Of a stretch of DNA of 64,000 nt, positions 43,360 to 52,770 are shown in pieces; within the stretch, counting starts at the first letter, position 1, and every line of letters starts with the position of its first letter. Made by a program: the position numbers and the translations under genes. This stretch comes from Spirosoma panaciterrae DSM 21099. GTDB taxonomy: Bacteria > Bacteroidota > Bacteroidia > Cytophagales > Spirosomataceae. The notes below the pieces were generated by a model that did no database searches, had not been told where the DNA came from, and saw only the letters and a program-made list of their open reading frames with translations. The stretch is taken from contig NZ_KB893174.1 in assembly GCF_000374025.1 (NCBI RefSeq), forward strand, positions 186,001-250,000, written 5' to 3'.

Positions 43360-44297
43360 AACTTTGCCGGTTCTTGATTGATATTAGCTACTTTTTTTTG
43401 TTGTACTTTACTATCGACAATGGATAGGATGAGGGTGGAGGCCAGCACGAGAATGCCACCAATGATGGCCTGTCGGTTCAGGGTTTCGCCGAGCCAGATG
43501 GCAGCAATGGGCAGCCCCATAAACGTGATGAGGTAATTGGATAGAGCGACCTGGGTAGCGTCCAGGTTTTTCAACGCCTTGAAAAACAGGAGCATCGACA
43601 GGAAGTTGTGGAACAGCGTCAGGGAAATCATGCCGATCCAGGTGTTGGTCGTAAAGCTCGGCACCTTCGAAAACATCTCCGGTTCGTAATACAGCACCAG
43701 GGGCGTCAGGAGAATAGACATGACCAGATACGTATAAAAAACCATCTCCATTTCCGTGTACTGGCCCGATACTTTTTTGCAGCCCACATTGTAGTAGGCG
43801 TTGCCCAGAATAGCCAGGAAGATCAATCCGTTGCCCAGCGCATAGCGTGAACTTAAATCCACCCGTTTAATGTCGTCGGTTGAGCACAGAATCACCCCAA
43901 TAATGGCAATGGCGAAGCTGATCCATCGGGCGGTGTTCATTTTTTCCTTCAAAATAAGGAAGGCGAAAACCGCCGTGATCACGGGCAGGGTCATGACCAG
44001 AATAGCCGCATTGCTGGCCAGCGAATATTGCGTTCCCCAGGTCATCAGCACCTGCGAAGGGAAAGCCCCCAGGGCGGCCAACTGTACGAATATCAAAACA
44101 TCTTTTAGCTTCTTGCCGCCTTTTCGAAAGTCCCGGATCACAAATGGACCCAGGAAAATCGTGGCCAGCAGCATAGGGGCCCAGACGGTAAAATACGGCC
44201 CGACCTGATCCTGCGTTAGTTTGATGCTGGTGAAATGAAAGGCCCAGATCAGGTTGCAGAAAAACAGAATAGCCCACGACTGAATCGACTTGTTCAT
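43356..44297 (-). CDS. EamA/DMT-superfamily transporter
   Basis: A 313-residue membrane protein with ten predicted helices in two EamA repeats (SWAILFFCNLIWAFHFTSIKL; GLIFLAILGNAYYNVGCKK). DMT proteins move small metabolites such as amino acids, sugar phosphates or nucleotide sugars, often exporting. It is embedded between two enzymes by 4-nt overlaps on both sides, so it should carry the substrate or product of that pathway across the inner membrane. Confidence 0.92.
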   Translation of the reverse strand: MNKSIQSWAILFFCNLIWAFHFTSIKLTQDQVGPYFTVWAPMLLATIFLGPFVIRDFRKGGKKLKDVLIFVQLAALGAFPSQVLMTWGTQYSLASNAAILVMTLPVITAVFAFLILKEKMNTARWISFAIAIIGVILCSTDDIKRVDLSSRYALGNGLIFLAILGNAYYNVGCKKVSGQYTEMEMVFYTYLVMSILLTPLVLYYEPEMFSKVPSFTTNTWIGMISLTLFHNFLSMLLFFKALKNLDATQVALSNYLITFMGLPIAAIWLGETLNRQAIIGGILVLASTLILSIVDSKVQQKKVANINQEPAKL

Positions 44298-45427
44298 AAG
44301 CTGACCAAAAAAGTGTTTCCGGTTTTGAAGGTGTCCATTGCTGTATAATCCAGCTTGATTCCGAGTCCCGCGCCTTGAGGCACCAGGGCCGCTCCATCCT
44401 CGAACCGGATGGGGTCGACAATCAGATCGTCGGTGCGAACCAGCTCGCCAAACAGATCGGACGGAATGGTGCAGTTGATACTGGCTGCGGCAATGTGCAA
44501 CCCCATTGTTTCCGAAATACCTAAATCTACTTCCGAACCCCGCCAGCAGGGTTTGCCTTCCAGATAGGCGACTTCGGCCAGCAGGACCGAGTTGTAGGCC
44601 GACCCGTTGAAATTATACCCATCCACGGCATCGGCCCGAACAAAGGCAATCATGTCGCGAATGTCCTGTGTGTAGGGTAGGGAAATGTGCCGATACATGG
44701 GCATATCCAGCGTTTCGCGCAGGTACCTGAACCCGGCCACATCGGCATGTAAAATCGGGTCTTCGAGGCCCAGCATGATGCTTTTGTCTACTCCGTCCAT
44801 CAGCCGCAGGGTGGTCTCGACGTTGCTCCATCGCTGGTTTGGATCGAGCAGGATTTTGATGCCGTCGCCACATACATCCCGAATCGCTTCTGTCCAGAGC
44901 CGAACCGGGTCTTCGTCGGAACACTTGAATTTGAACGCCTTGTGGCCCTTTTGCATGGCTTCGTAGGCTTTCTGAGCGGCATCTTCCGGAGTTCGTCGGC
45001 CTGTCCAGCCGAAACAGTCTACCCGATCGCGGTACGAACCACCCAGGAGCTGGCACACGGGCACGTCGAGCAACTTACCGACAACATCCAGTACCGCCGA
45101 CTCGAATGCTTCATAAATCCGCTGATCCACAAGGGGTAAGCGACGCCAGTTAAGTTTTAGCACATCCTGCCCCACAAATTCCTGCATGGCCTGGTGGAGT
45201 AACTCGCCGGATGCGCTCCGGTAGGTCTCACCAATTCCGGTCAGGCCATTCGCCAGGGTGAGTTCAATGATCCATTTGGGCTGGTTGGCGAACTCGGTCC
45301 ATCGCTCGCCCGTCAGGAATTTTTTGGCAAAGGCCGAATCGCTGTCGATGACTTCATCGGAGTTGAGGCTGCCCGGTCGGGCCGGTACAATCACTTCGGT
45401 AGCCTTTATGGATTGAATGCGGGTCAT
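44294..45427 (-). CDS. Enolase-superfamily enzyme (mandelate racemase/muconate lactonizing type)
   Basis: A 377-residue protein with capping domain (1-125) and (beta/alpha)7-beta barrel. Lys166-Phe-Lys168 forms the KxK motif at the end of the second strand; Asp195 (ILLDPNQRW) and Glu222 (GLEDP) are metal ligands. The third acidic ligand and the second-half general acid/base are not obvious, so the subgroup (acid sugar dehydratase, racemase) is unassigned. The ATG at 45427 overlaps the preceding stop as ATGA; an in-frame start at 45511 would lie within the upstream gene. In a block with RidA and a DapA-like lyase a dehydratase role is plausible. Confidence 0.88.
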   Translation of the reverse strand: MTRIQSIKATEVIVPARPGSLNSDEVIDSDSAFAKKFLTGERWTEFANQPKWIIELTLANGLTGIGETYRSASGELLHQAMQEFVGQDVLKLNWRRLPLVDQRIYEAFESAVLDVVGKLLDVPVCQLLGGSYRDRVDCFGWTGRRTPEDAAQKAYEAMQKGHKAFKFKCSDEDPVRLWTEAIRDVCGDGIKILLDPNQRWSNVETTLRLMDGVDKSIMLGLEDPILHADVAGFRYLRETLDMPMYRHISLPYTQDIRDMIAFVRADAVDGYNFNGSAYNSVLLAEVAYLEGKPCWRGSEVDLGISETMGLHIAAASINCTIPSDLFGELVRTDDLIVDPIRFEDGAALVPQGAGLGIKLDYTAMDTFKTGNTFLVSL

Positions 45428-46386
45428 TTGGGTTCGTTTGCTGAAGTGGGCGTATGTTTTTGGGCAAGTTTCCGAATGTCGTAGCTGAAGTCGATGAACT
45501 TCTCTTCCCACTCTCTGGCCGATTCGGGCGTGTAGGGGTAAAAGCCCTGTGCATTCTGCACGCCTTTCGCCCCCGATGCAACCAGTTCTTCCATCAGTTT
45601 CGGCGTTTCGATGCTGTTGCTGAGGTCCGGGAAGAGGTCTTTCATCACGGTCAGATAAGCCGGAATACCCGTTAAGTCCATGAATCGAAACGGCCCGGCA
45701 AAGGTGATCCAGTAGCCCAAATCATTCCGTAGCGAGCGGTCTACATCCTCAATGGTGGCGTAGCCGTTTTCGACCAGATGAAAAGCTTCCCGCAGCATGG
45801 CGTACATGATCCGGTTGGTGATGAATCCCCGAATGTCCTTTCTCAGTAAGGAGGGTTCCTTGCCCCAGCTTTCTGCCAGAGCCACCATCTCATAAGCATA
45901 GGTCAGGTCGGAATCGTTGCCGCAAATAATCTCCATAAAGCGCGTAATGTGTGCCGGTTCTGCCCAGTGGATTCCCAGCAGCCGTTCGGGGTGTTCGAGC
46001 CCGTGCTGTAATACCGATACCGGAATGGCCGAGGTGTTACTGCCGATGATGGCGGTAGGTGGGAGCACGGTTTCCAGTTGTCGGTACAGTCGTTTCTTTT
46101 CGTCCAGGTTTTCGGTAATCGACTCAATCACAACGGTATGGTTGGCTAGCAACGAAGCCTCGTCGGTGATGGTCAGACGCTGGATAATCCGTTCGGGCGT
46201 TTCGGTAATCAACCCCTCCCGTTCGAGTTGGTGTAAATACCCCAGAATACGATCCCGGGCTTCATCGGCGGTACCGATCTCCTTAATCAGCGATGTTACC
46301 TCATGACCAGCCGCCAGAATACAGGTAGCGATACTGCTGCCCATCAGGCCGAGCCCTACCGTGCCGATGCGTAGTTTCGAACTCAT
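45424..46386 (-). CDS. 3-hydroxyacyl-CoA dehydrogenase-like NAD enzyme
   Basis: A 320-residue protein of the HAD/lambda-crystallin family: Rossmann GLGLMGSSIA at the N-terminus, SNTSAIPVS, then GIHWAEPAHITRFMEII containing the catalytic His, and the C-terminal helical domain (GFITNRIMYAMLREAFHLVENG). Family members oxidise 3-hydroxybutyryl-CoA or L-gulonate. In the setting of sugar-acid-type enzymes a gulonate-3-dehydrogenase-like activity on a non-CoA substrate is a reasonable alternative. ATGA overlaps on both ends. Confidence 0.9.
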   Translation of the reverse strand: MSSKLRIGTVGLGLMGSSIATCILAAGHEVTSLIKEIGTADEARDRILGYLHQLEREGLITETPERIIQRLTITDEASLLANHTVVIESITENLDEKKRLYRQLETVLPPTAIIGSNTSAIPVSVLQHGLEHPERLLGIHWAEPAHITRFMEIICGNDSDLTYAYEMVALAESWGKEPSLLRKDIRGFITNRIMYAMLREAFHLVENGYATIEDVDRSLRNDLGYWITFAGPFRFMDLTGIPAYLTVMKDLFPDLSNSIETPKLMEELVASGAKGVQNAQGFYPYTPESAREWEEKFIDFSYDIRKLAQKHTPTSANEPK

Positions 46387-46790
46387 AAATCACTGGGTTG
46401 AACGTTGGGAGAACTGATACGGGCAATGGCATCAATTTCGATCTTGATTCCATCCGAGAGGACCGACTGAACAGTGGTGCGGGCTGGGCGTATACCCCTG
46501 AAGAAAGAGCCATAGGCGGCATCATAGCGGTCAAACTCGCGAATGTCTTCCAGATGGACCGTACACTTCACAATGTCGTCGATGGTTCCCCCGGCGGCTT
46601 CAACAATCGTTTGAATGTGCGAGAGCGTCAGGAGGGTTTCTTCTTCGATGGTGCCGTGCCGAACCTCGCCCGTGGCTAAGTCAAGCGGCCCCTGGCCGCT
46701 CACAAATAACAGGTCGCCTACCAGTACCCCAGCCGAATAAGCCCCTGTATGGGCCGCTTTTTCCGGGTGTTTTATTTCCAGTTTACTCAT
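46383..46790 (-). CDS. RidA/YjgF-family deaminase
   Basis: A 135-residue protein of the Rid family, trimeric enzymes that hydrolyse reactive enamine/imine intermediates to ketones and ammonia. The canonical Arg is present in IRPARTTVQ, with GQGPLDLATGEV and IEIDAIARI completing the site. Its placement between a creatininase-like amidohydrolase and an NAD-dehydrogenase by ATGA overlaps suggests the pathway includes an amine/imine step. Confidence 0.92.
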   Translation of the reverse strand: MSKLEIKHPEKAAHTGAYSAGVLVGDLLFVSGQGPLDLATGEVRHGTIEEETLLTLSHIQTIVEAAGGTIDDIVKCTVHLEDIREFDRYDAAYGSFFRGIRPARTTVQSVLSDGIKIEIDAIARISSPNVQPSDL

Positions 46791-47584
46791 GATTTTGTAG
46801 TTAGGTCGTCGGATAAAGGCCAGGTTTTGAACGATTCCAGAAACTGCACCAGGGCCGCGAGCGCCTGATCGAACAAATGCTTGCCTTTTTCGGCGGTACC
46901 GAGCTGAGGTTCACCACTGCTGCCATTGCTCGAAATACATTCAGTCTGTTTAAACACCGTTACACCCCGATACGGCTCGTCGTCTTCCCAGCCAATGTAT
47001 CCATTTCGTGCGGGTCGTCTTGCCCGTTCTACCCGATCTATCCAGACTTTTTCGGGAAATAGATGCAGCATCAAACTGGTTTCATATTCACAGGCATGAC
47101 TCAGGGCCGGGCTTTCCATGGGTAGTTCTCCCGCGAAAACCCGCCCGGCTAATTCCCAGTACGTAGCCAGGGCAATGGTAGGCTGATGGCTCGCATCGAA
47201 GCGTTTGCTCAGAACGGCCAGGGCCTGTTTTACGGGGGTTATATTGCCACCGTGCCCGTTGAGCAGTACGATACGCTGATGCCCGCCAAGTACCAGCGAT
47301 TGCACCAGATCGATGATTACCTGCGTATACAGCTCCGGAGCAAGACTCATTGTACCGCCAAAAGCCAGATGATGATGACTCGATCCAAAGGGTAGGGTCG
47401 GGCAAAGCAGCACCGTGTCAGGCAGGGCTTTTTCGGCTGCCAGAGCGAGCTGGGTAACAATATCGGTATCGGTCGATACCGACAGATGGGGGCCATGCTG
47501 CTCGATGGCCCCTAACGGGAGCAGTATGACCCGATCCTGAGCTTTAGTGCGGTTGTCATGAGATGTCGATGCGTAAAACAGCAT
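46787..47584 (-). CDS. Creatininase-family amidohydrolase
   Basis: A 265-residue metal-dependent hydrolase of the creatininase/mycofactocin MftE type. LLPLGAIEQHGPHLSVSTDTDI contributes Glu, His and Asp metal ligands, and LLNGHGGNITP is the second hallmark. Known members open cyclic amides or lactams (creatinine), degrade formamides in riboflavin/F420 synthesis, or cut peptides; the substrate here is open. The start is ATG 47584; a TTG 27 nt upstream is not favoured. First gene of the ATGA-linked block. Confidence 0.9.
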   Translation of the reverse strand: MLFYASTSHDNRTKAQDRVILLPLGAIEQHGPHLSVSTDTDIVTQLALAAEKALPDTVLLCPTLPFGSSHHHLAFGGTMSLAPELYTQVIIDLVQSLVLGGHQRIVLLNGHGGNITPVKQALAVLSKRFDASHQPTIALATYWELAGRVFAGELPMESPALSHACEYETSLMLHLFPEKVWIDRVERARRPARNGYIGWEDDEPYRGVTVFKQTECISSNGSSGEPQLGTAEKGKHLFDQALAALVQFLESFKTWPLSDDLTTKS

Positions 47585-47712
47585 GTTGAATGGGTTTTGT
47601 GCGATTAACAACGGTTCCAGTGGCTTTCCCGGAGGGGTCAGGATGGTTTGGTCGGGCCACCGGGCCGGAAGTTATAAAAAGAGGTCGCAGATCGGTTCGT
47701 AAGTTGATTTTT

Positions 47713-47785
47713 CCACACCGCGATACAGAGAATCATCCGCTGAATCGATGATTTTCCGGATTGATCGTTTTGTACCACGGTGTGG
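47713..47785. repeat. Nested inverted repeats between susD and the creatininase-like gene
   Basis: Outer pair CCACACCG (47713-47720)/CGGTGTGG (47778-47785), extendable with mismatches; inner pair AATCATC (47731-47737)/GATGATT (47747-47753). The structure occupies most of the 210-nt gap downstream of susD and could be a partial terminator or processing site that lets SusC/SusD be made at a different level from the enzymes. Confidence 0.5.
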
Positions 47786-47794
47786 GAAATCGGG

Positions 47795-49585
47795 TTAATA
47801 GCCTGGGTTTTGCTTAAGCACCGGGGAGCCTCCTGTTACGCTTAAATCAATCTGTGCCTGTGGAATGGGGTAAAGTTCGTTTTTGCCTTTAGTGAAGCTG
47901 GCTCCTTTCATGTACGTAAAGTCGTAGCCCGGAATCGAGGTTTCATGCTTCACATAGTTGTTTAGAGTGGTGGCCATATAGCCGGTACCATTGTCCCAGC
48001 GACGCAGATCGAAGAAACGATGTCCTTCCATGGCCAGCTCCAGTTTCCGCTCGAACCGAACCGCTTCGCGAGCATACTCTTTTCCATTGGCAACGAACTG
48101 ATCGGTATACAGACCAACTTTGTAATTGGCAGCAGGTTCGCTCGTAAATCCTTTCAGCGGATTGCTGTTGTCGATGTATTTCTTCACCCAGCCATTTGGA
48201 TTGGCGGCCCGTGCCCGCACCAGGTTGACATACGTCTGTGCCTGGGCCAGTGACCCGATTTCCACCTCAACTTCAGCGGCCCAGAGCAACACATCGGCAA
48301 AGCGGATCATGGTGTAGTTATTGGACGTCCAGCGCGAATACAACGAGGTGGTTGCCTGGGCTGCCTGGTAATAGATCGTTTTGATGGGACTATACGGACC
48401 CGCAACGGCCTGTACACGAATCCAGGCTTTACCAGGGTGCACCCCCCAGTCCAGATACGGGATGCCCCGGCGACCGACAGTATAGTCCAGACGGGCGTCG
48501 AGCGTTCCGGTATAGGGGGTGAACGGAGCACTGCTTTCTATGCCCTGGTCGTTGCTGATGTCCGAATCATTGAAGGTGGTCAACAAAGGCAGGCCGGTAT
48601 TGGGGTCGGTTTTGTAGGAGTTGACCAGGCTAAATGAAGGCTGATACGCGCCACAGCAGGTAGCCGGACCACCCATCGGGAAGTTCAGCGCATCCCCATA
48701 ATTGCCATTCTGATACGTTTGGTCAATCGACATCTGCACGGCAAATACCGACTCGGCACTATTCTTTTTCGACGGATTGAAATTATCGGAGAAGTTGACC
48801 AGCGCGTATTTGGCACCCGAAGCCGTAACGCCATTGGCAATCACATCGGCCAGTACGGGTTTGGCTTCGGTATATTTATCCTGAAACATGTACACTTTAG
48901 CCAGGAAGGCTTTGGCCGCCCAGCTATTGGCCCGACCGGGGTCCGACTTGGTGGCACTCAGGTTGTCGGCCGCAAATTTGAAGTCGGCTTCCAGCTTTGG
49001 CCAGATCGAAGCCGTATTGGCTACGTTGTAGTTGGCGTTGGCATAGCTAACCGTTTCATCGAGGTAGGGTACGTTTTCCCACATCTTGGCCGCTTCGAAA
49101 TGGTAGACAGCCCGTAGGAAAGTCGCTTCAGCTTTTACCTGCCTGATTTCTTCGGGAGTCATTGAATTGTCGGTAACCTTGGCCAGAAGCCGGAGAACAT
49201 CGTTGGCGCGCTGGACACCAGCATAGAGCACAATCCACTTATTGTTGAACGGAGCCATGGTGGGATCGTACTTATAACTCTCGACCGATTCCATGGGGGG
49301 CAGAGCCGATGCCTGAGTGCCGGTATGCGCGTCGTCGGAGGTGACACCCCCGAAAATCCAGTTGCTGACCCCGATGAAGTAATAGGTAGTGTTGGGTACG
49401 CCCCACCCATCCAGCAGGGAGTACGCCCCAACCAGCAAGCCGTTTACCCCCGCTTTATTAGCCAGTGTGGTTTCGCTGGTGGCGCCAATGGCTCCCACTT
49501 CCAGATATTCTTTCGTGCAGGAGTTGGTTGCGGTTAAAAATACCAGGCAACACGATAAGCCTACAATAAACTTCCGATAGTTCAT
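47795..49585 (-). CDS. SusD/RagB-family surface glycan-binding lipoprotein
   Basis: A 596-residue lipoprotein (MNYRKFIVGLSCCLVFLTATNSC, acylated Cys23). SusD helices: VKAEATFLRAVYHFEAAKMWENVPY and WAAKAFLAKVYMFQDKYTEAKPVL. The C-terminal part has TMIRFADVLLWAAEVEVE, LAMEGHRFFDLRRW and the family ending LYPIPQAQIDLS to LKQNPGY. It pairs with the SusC 23 nt upstream. This is the ligand-binding lid of the importer for the amino-sugar region. Confidence 0.95.
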   Translation of the reverse strand: MNYRKFIVGLSCCLVFLTATNSCTKEYLEVGAIGATSETTLANKAGVNGLLVGAYSLLDGWGVPNTTYYFIGVSNWIFGGVTSDDAHTGTQASALPPMESVESYKYDPTMAPFNNKWIVLYAGVQRANDVLRLLAKVTDNSMTPEEIRQVKAEATFLRAVYHFEAAKMWENVPYLDETVSYANANYNVANTASIWPKLEADFKFAADNLSATKSDPGRANSWAAKAFLAKVYMFQDKYTEAKPVLADVIANGVTASGAKYALVNFSDNFNPSKKNSAESVFAVQMSIDQTYQNGNYGDALNFPMGGPATCCGAYQPSFSLVNSYKTDPNTGLPLLTTFNDSDISNDQGIESSAPFTPYTGTLDARLDYTVGRRGIPYLDWGVHPGKAWIRVQAVAGPYSPIKTIYYQAAQATTSLYSRWTSNNYTMIRFADVLLWAAEVEVEIGSLAQAQTYVNLVRARAANPNGWVKKYIDNSNPLKGFTSEPAANYKVGLYTDQFVANGKEYAREAVRFERKLELAMEGHRFFDLRRWDNGTGYMATTLNNYVKHETSIPGYDFTYMKGASFTKGKNELYPIPQAQIDLSVTGGSPVLKQNPGY

Positions 49586-49608
49586 GATTGATAACGGTTT
49601 ATGGTATT

Positions 49609-52600
49609 TTAGAAAGAGACGTTAAGGCCGAAGATGAAATTTTTCTGATTGCTGGGGTAGTTGCCGTAATCGACACCAAATGCCGAGCTCAGACCACTAA
49701 CCTCGGGGTCGAGGCCACTGTATTTGGTAATCGTGAAAAGGTTAGCCCCCTGCGCATACACCCGTAGTTTGTTCAGGCCGTATTTGCGCAAAAGCAGTGG
49801 GCTTACGGTGTAGCCAATCACCAGAGAGCGCATTTTCAGGAATGAGCCGTTTTCGACATAGAACGAGTTGGGCACACCCGACGAACTGAACGAGCCGGTC
49901 GATTCAATTTTAGGAATATTCGAATTCGGATTTTCGGGCGTCCAGGCGTTCAACAGATCGTTGCTTTTGGCGCCCACATACGTGCTGAAGAAGTGGGTGA
50001 ACGATTTTACCGTGTTGAAAATTTCATTCCCCTGCGACCCATAAAGTGTGGTCGAGAAGTCGAAACGCTTGAAGGTTAATCCCAGGTTCAGACCGTAGGT
50101 GAAGTCAGGATTCGGGCTACCCAGGAAGGTACGGTCGCTGGCGTCGATTTTGCCGTCACCGTTCACATCCTGGTATTTGAATCGACCGGGAGCGGCTCCG
50201 TTTTGCGTTGGCGATGCGGCAACGTCTGCATCACTCTTGAAAAGGCCGATGACCTTATAACCAAAGAATGAGCTAACGGCCTGTCCCACCTGGTTCCGGA
50301 TCACATTGCCCAGGTTCTGGGTATTGGCCGTTTCAAAATAGGTCGGAGAGGGAATGCTGACGACTTTGTTGTTATACGTTGTGATGTTGGCACCGACATT
50401 AAACTGTAGGTCGTTGTTAACCCGACCTCTATACGTAAGGCCAATATCAACCCCTTTGTTTTGAATATCGCCGATGTTGACTGTGGGCGCGGTGGCACCG
50501 CCAGCCGTTGCAGGTAAGGTCTGGGCGAAGAGCAGGCCGTTGATCGACTTCTTGTAGTACTCAACCGATAGGTCCAGCCGATTGAACATCGTAGCGTCAA
50601 AACCAACGTTGGTAACTACGTTTTCTTCCCAGCCCGTATTGGGGTTGCCGATATTGGTTTGGGCAAAGCCCTGTGCCAGTTTGCCGCTGCCGCTAATATC
50701 ATAGTAGGCATCGTAGAACGAACCACCAAACAAGGTGAAGGCATTTTGAGGACTCACATTGTTCTGGGAGCCCAGCACCCCATAACTTCCCCGCAGTTTC
50801 AGATCGTTGAGCCAGGTTACGTTTTTCATGAACTCTTCACCCGTCACCCGCCAGCCTGCCGATACCGATGGGAAAGTACCATAGCGACGCTCGGACCCGA
50901 ACCGTGACGACCCATCCCGGCGAACCGTTATGCCCAGCAGATACTTTTCATTAAAGGAATAATCCAGTCGGCCAAAGAGGGAGAACAGGGTGTTTTCGTA
51001 GGCACTGCTGATGTTGGTAACGTTTGAGGTACCATTATTGAGCGTCAGGTAATCATATTTGGTTGAAAAGAAACCACTGCTGGATGCGGTTACAGCCCGG
51101 CCGTAGTTTCGGATGGCTTCCGAACCGGCAATCACCTTCAGGTTATGCTGCCCAAACGCATGGGTATACGTCAGGGTATTGGTCCACATGGTGTTGGTAT
51201 TGTACAACGATGTTTCAGCGAACGAGTTGGGATTGGTATTCCCTTCCGAATTGTTGTAGGGCGTGAAGGTGAAATTGGTAGCGTATTGATTATCGATGCT
51301 TCCGCCAAAGCTGGTTCGGGCTGTGAAATGTTTCAGGAAGTCGACTTCCGCGAATACGTTTCCAACCACATCCCAGGCGTTCGTTTTGTTGTTGACTGTG
51401 TTCATCTGTACCGCCACCGGATTGGAGGAGCTACCCAGTTCGGGGCCTGCGAAGGTTCCGCCATAGTTGCCTTTGATGTCATAGACCGGAATGATCGGCA
51501 TTGCCCGGTAGGTCCAGGCAATCGGGTTTCCGCTGCTCAGGTTGTCGAAACCAGGGTTTTGCTTATAGAAGAAATACGCATTCTCGCCAATACGGATGTT
51601 GTTTTTGACTTTAAACTGGGTATTGACGCGCCCCGAATAGCGCTTTAGGTACGTTTTCAGCATGGTTCCCTGCTGATTGAAGTAATTGAGCGAAACCATG
51701 TAGTTCGATTTGTCGGTACCGCCACTGGCTGTCAGGTTATGGCTGGTCATCGGTGCATTCTTAAACAATTCATGGAACCAGTCGGTGCCGGTTTTATTGA
51801 CGGCCTGAATCAGGTAGTTGTTGGCAGGATTCGTGGCGTCGAAATTGTATTTGGCGGGGTCAACGGCGGCTGCTCCGGTATTTCCTACGCCCGTTGCACC
51901 GGGGCCGCGATAAGTAAAGTCGGGTAACCCATTCTGGAACAGACCCGTCGTTGGATAGGCCACTTTGGTCAGGCGGGCGAAATCTGAGGAGTTCATTAGG
52001 TTGAATACATTCCCCTGCAACGGCATTTGCGAGCCATAATAAGCATCATAGGCAATCGTTGGCTGGCCCGATCGCCCCTTTTTGGTGGTAACGATGATCA
52101 CCCCGTTCGATCCCCGAACCCCGTAAATTGCGGCTGCTCCCGCATCTTTTAGCACCTGAACCGATTCAATATCGGTAGCACTCACGTCGTTCAGTTCGGC
52201 CTGAATACCATCGATCAAAACCAGCGGCTGCGTATTCCCAAAGGAACTGATCCCTCGGACGAAGATGTTGCTCGGGCTTCCCGGCGCACCTGAGTTCAGA
52301 ATGGTCACTCCCGGTACCTGCCCTTGCAGGGCCTGTACAGCCGATCCGGAAGGGATTGACTTTAAGGCTTTTACATCGACAATAGATACCGATCCGGTGA
52401 TATCTTTTTTCTTTTCGGACGAATAGCCAGTGACTACCACCTCACTTAGCGATGTAATGGAGGGGGTCAGAACGATGGCGAATGCGGTTTGTGAACCAAC
52501 CGTAACCTCCTGAGCCTGATACCCAATGTAGGAGATGATAAGGCTGGCATTCGATGGAACGGAAAGGGTAAATGCCCCATCTGCTCCTGTAAATGTGCCA

Positions 52601-52770
52601 CTGCTCGTGGTTCCTTTCACCAGCACGTTGGCACCGGCAATCGGTTGCTGGTCTTCGGCACTCGTGACTTTCCCTGAAATCAGGGTTTGAGCATTTGCCC
52701 AAACCGTTGCCAGCATGCAAAATAGCAGCATGCCTATCGTTTCTTTTCTAAGAAGTAGTAAGTCGTTCAT
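49609..52770 (-). CDS. SusC/RagA TonB-dependent outer-membrane transporter
   Basis: A 1053-residue transporter without an STN domain, so not regulated by an anti-sigma pair. Signal peptide to about residue 27, carboxypeptidase-D-like domain (about 30-110, ISGKVTSAEDQQPIAGANVLV), TonB-box region SEVVVTGYSSEKKKDITGSV, plug with QVPGVTILNSGAPGSPSNIFV, VLIDGIQAEL and VQVLKDAGAAAIYGVRGSNG, then the barrel ending GLNVSF. It should import the glycan fragments processed by the downstream enzymes. A GntR regulator gene lies upstream, which fits control by a small metabolite. Confidence 0.95.
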   Translation of the reverse strand: MNDLLLLRKETIGMLLFCMLATVWANAQTLISGKVTSAEDQQPIAGANVLVKGTTSSGTFTGADGAFTLSVPSNASLIISYIGYQAQEVTVGSQTAFAIVLTPSITSLSEVVVTGYSSEKKKDITGSVSIVDVKALKSIPSGSAVQALQGQVPGVTILNSGAPGSPSNIFVRGISSFGNTQPLVLIDGIQAELNDVSATDIESVQVLKDAGAAAIYGVRGSNGVIIVTTKKGRSGQPTIAYDAYYGSQMPLQGNVFNLMNSSDFARLTKVAYPTTGLFQNGLPDFTYRGPGATGVGNTGAAAVDPAKYNFDATNPANNYLIQAVNKTGTDWFHELFKNAPMTSHNLTASGGTDKSNYMVSLNYFNQQGTMLKTYLKRYSGRVNTQFKVKNNIRIGENAYFFYKQNPGFDNLSSGNPIAWTYRAMPIIPVYDIKGNYGGTFAGPELGSSSNPVAVQMNTVNNKTNAWDVVGNVFAEVDFLKHFTARTSFGGSIDNQYATNFTFTPYNNSEGNTNPNSFAETSLYNTNTMWTNTLTYTHAFGQHNLKVIAGSEAIRNYGRAVTASSSGFFSTKYDYLTLNNGTSNVTNISSAYENTLFSLFGRLDYSFNEKYLLGITVRRDGSSRFGSERRYGTFPSVSAGWRVTGEEFMKNVTWLNDLKLRGSYGVLGSQNNVSPQNAFTLFGGSFYDAYYDISGSGKLAQGFAQTNIGNPNTGWEENVVTNVGFDATMFNRLDLSVEYYKKSINGLLFAQTLPATAGGATAPTVNIGDIQNKGVDIGLTYRGRVNNDLQFNVGANITTYNNKVVSIPSPTYFETANTQNLGNVIRNQVGQAVSSFFGYKVIGLFKSDADVAASPTQNGAAPGRFKYQDVNGDGKIDASDRTFLGSPNPDFTYGLNLGLTFKRFDFSTTLYGSQGNEIFNTVKSFTHFFSTYVGAKSNDLLNAWTPENPNSNIPKIESTGSFSSSGVPNSFYVENGSFLKMRSLVIGYTVSPLLLRKYGLNKLRVYAQGANLFTITKYSGLDPEVSGLSSAFGVDYGNYPSNQKNFIFGLNVSF

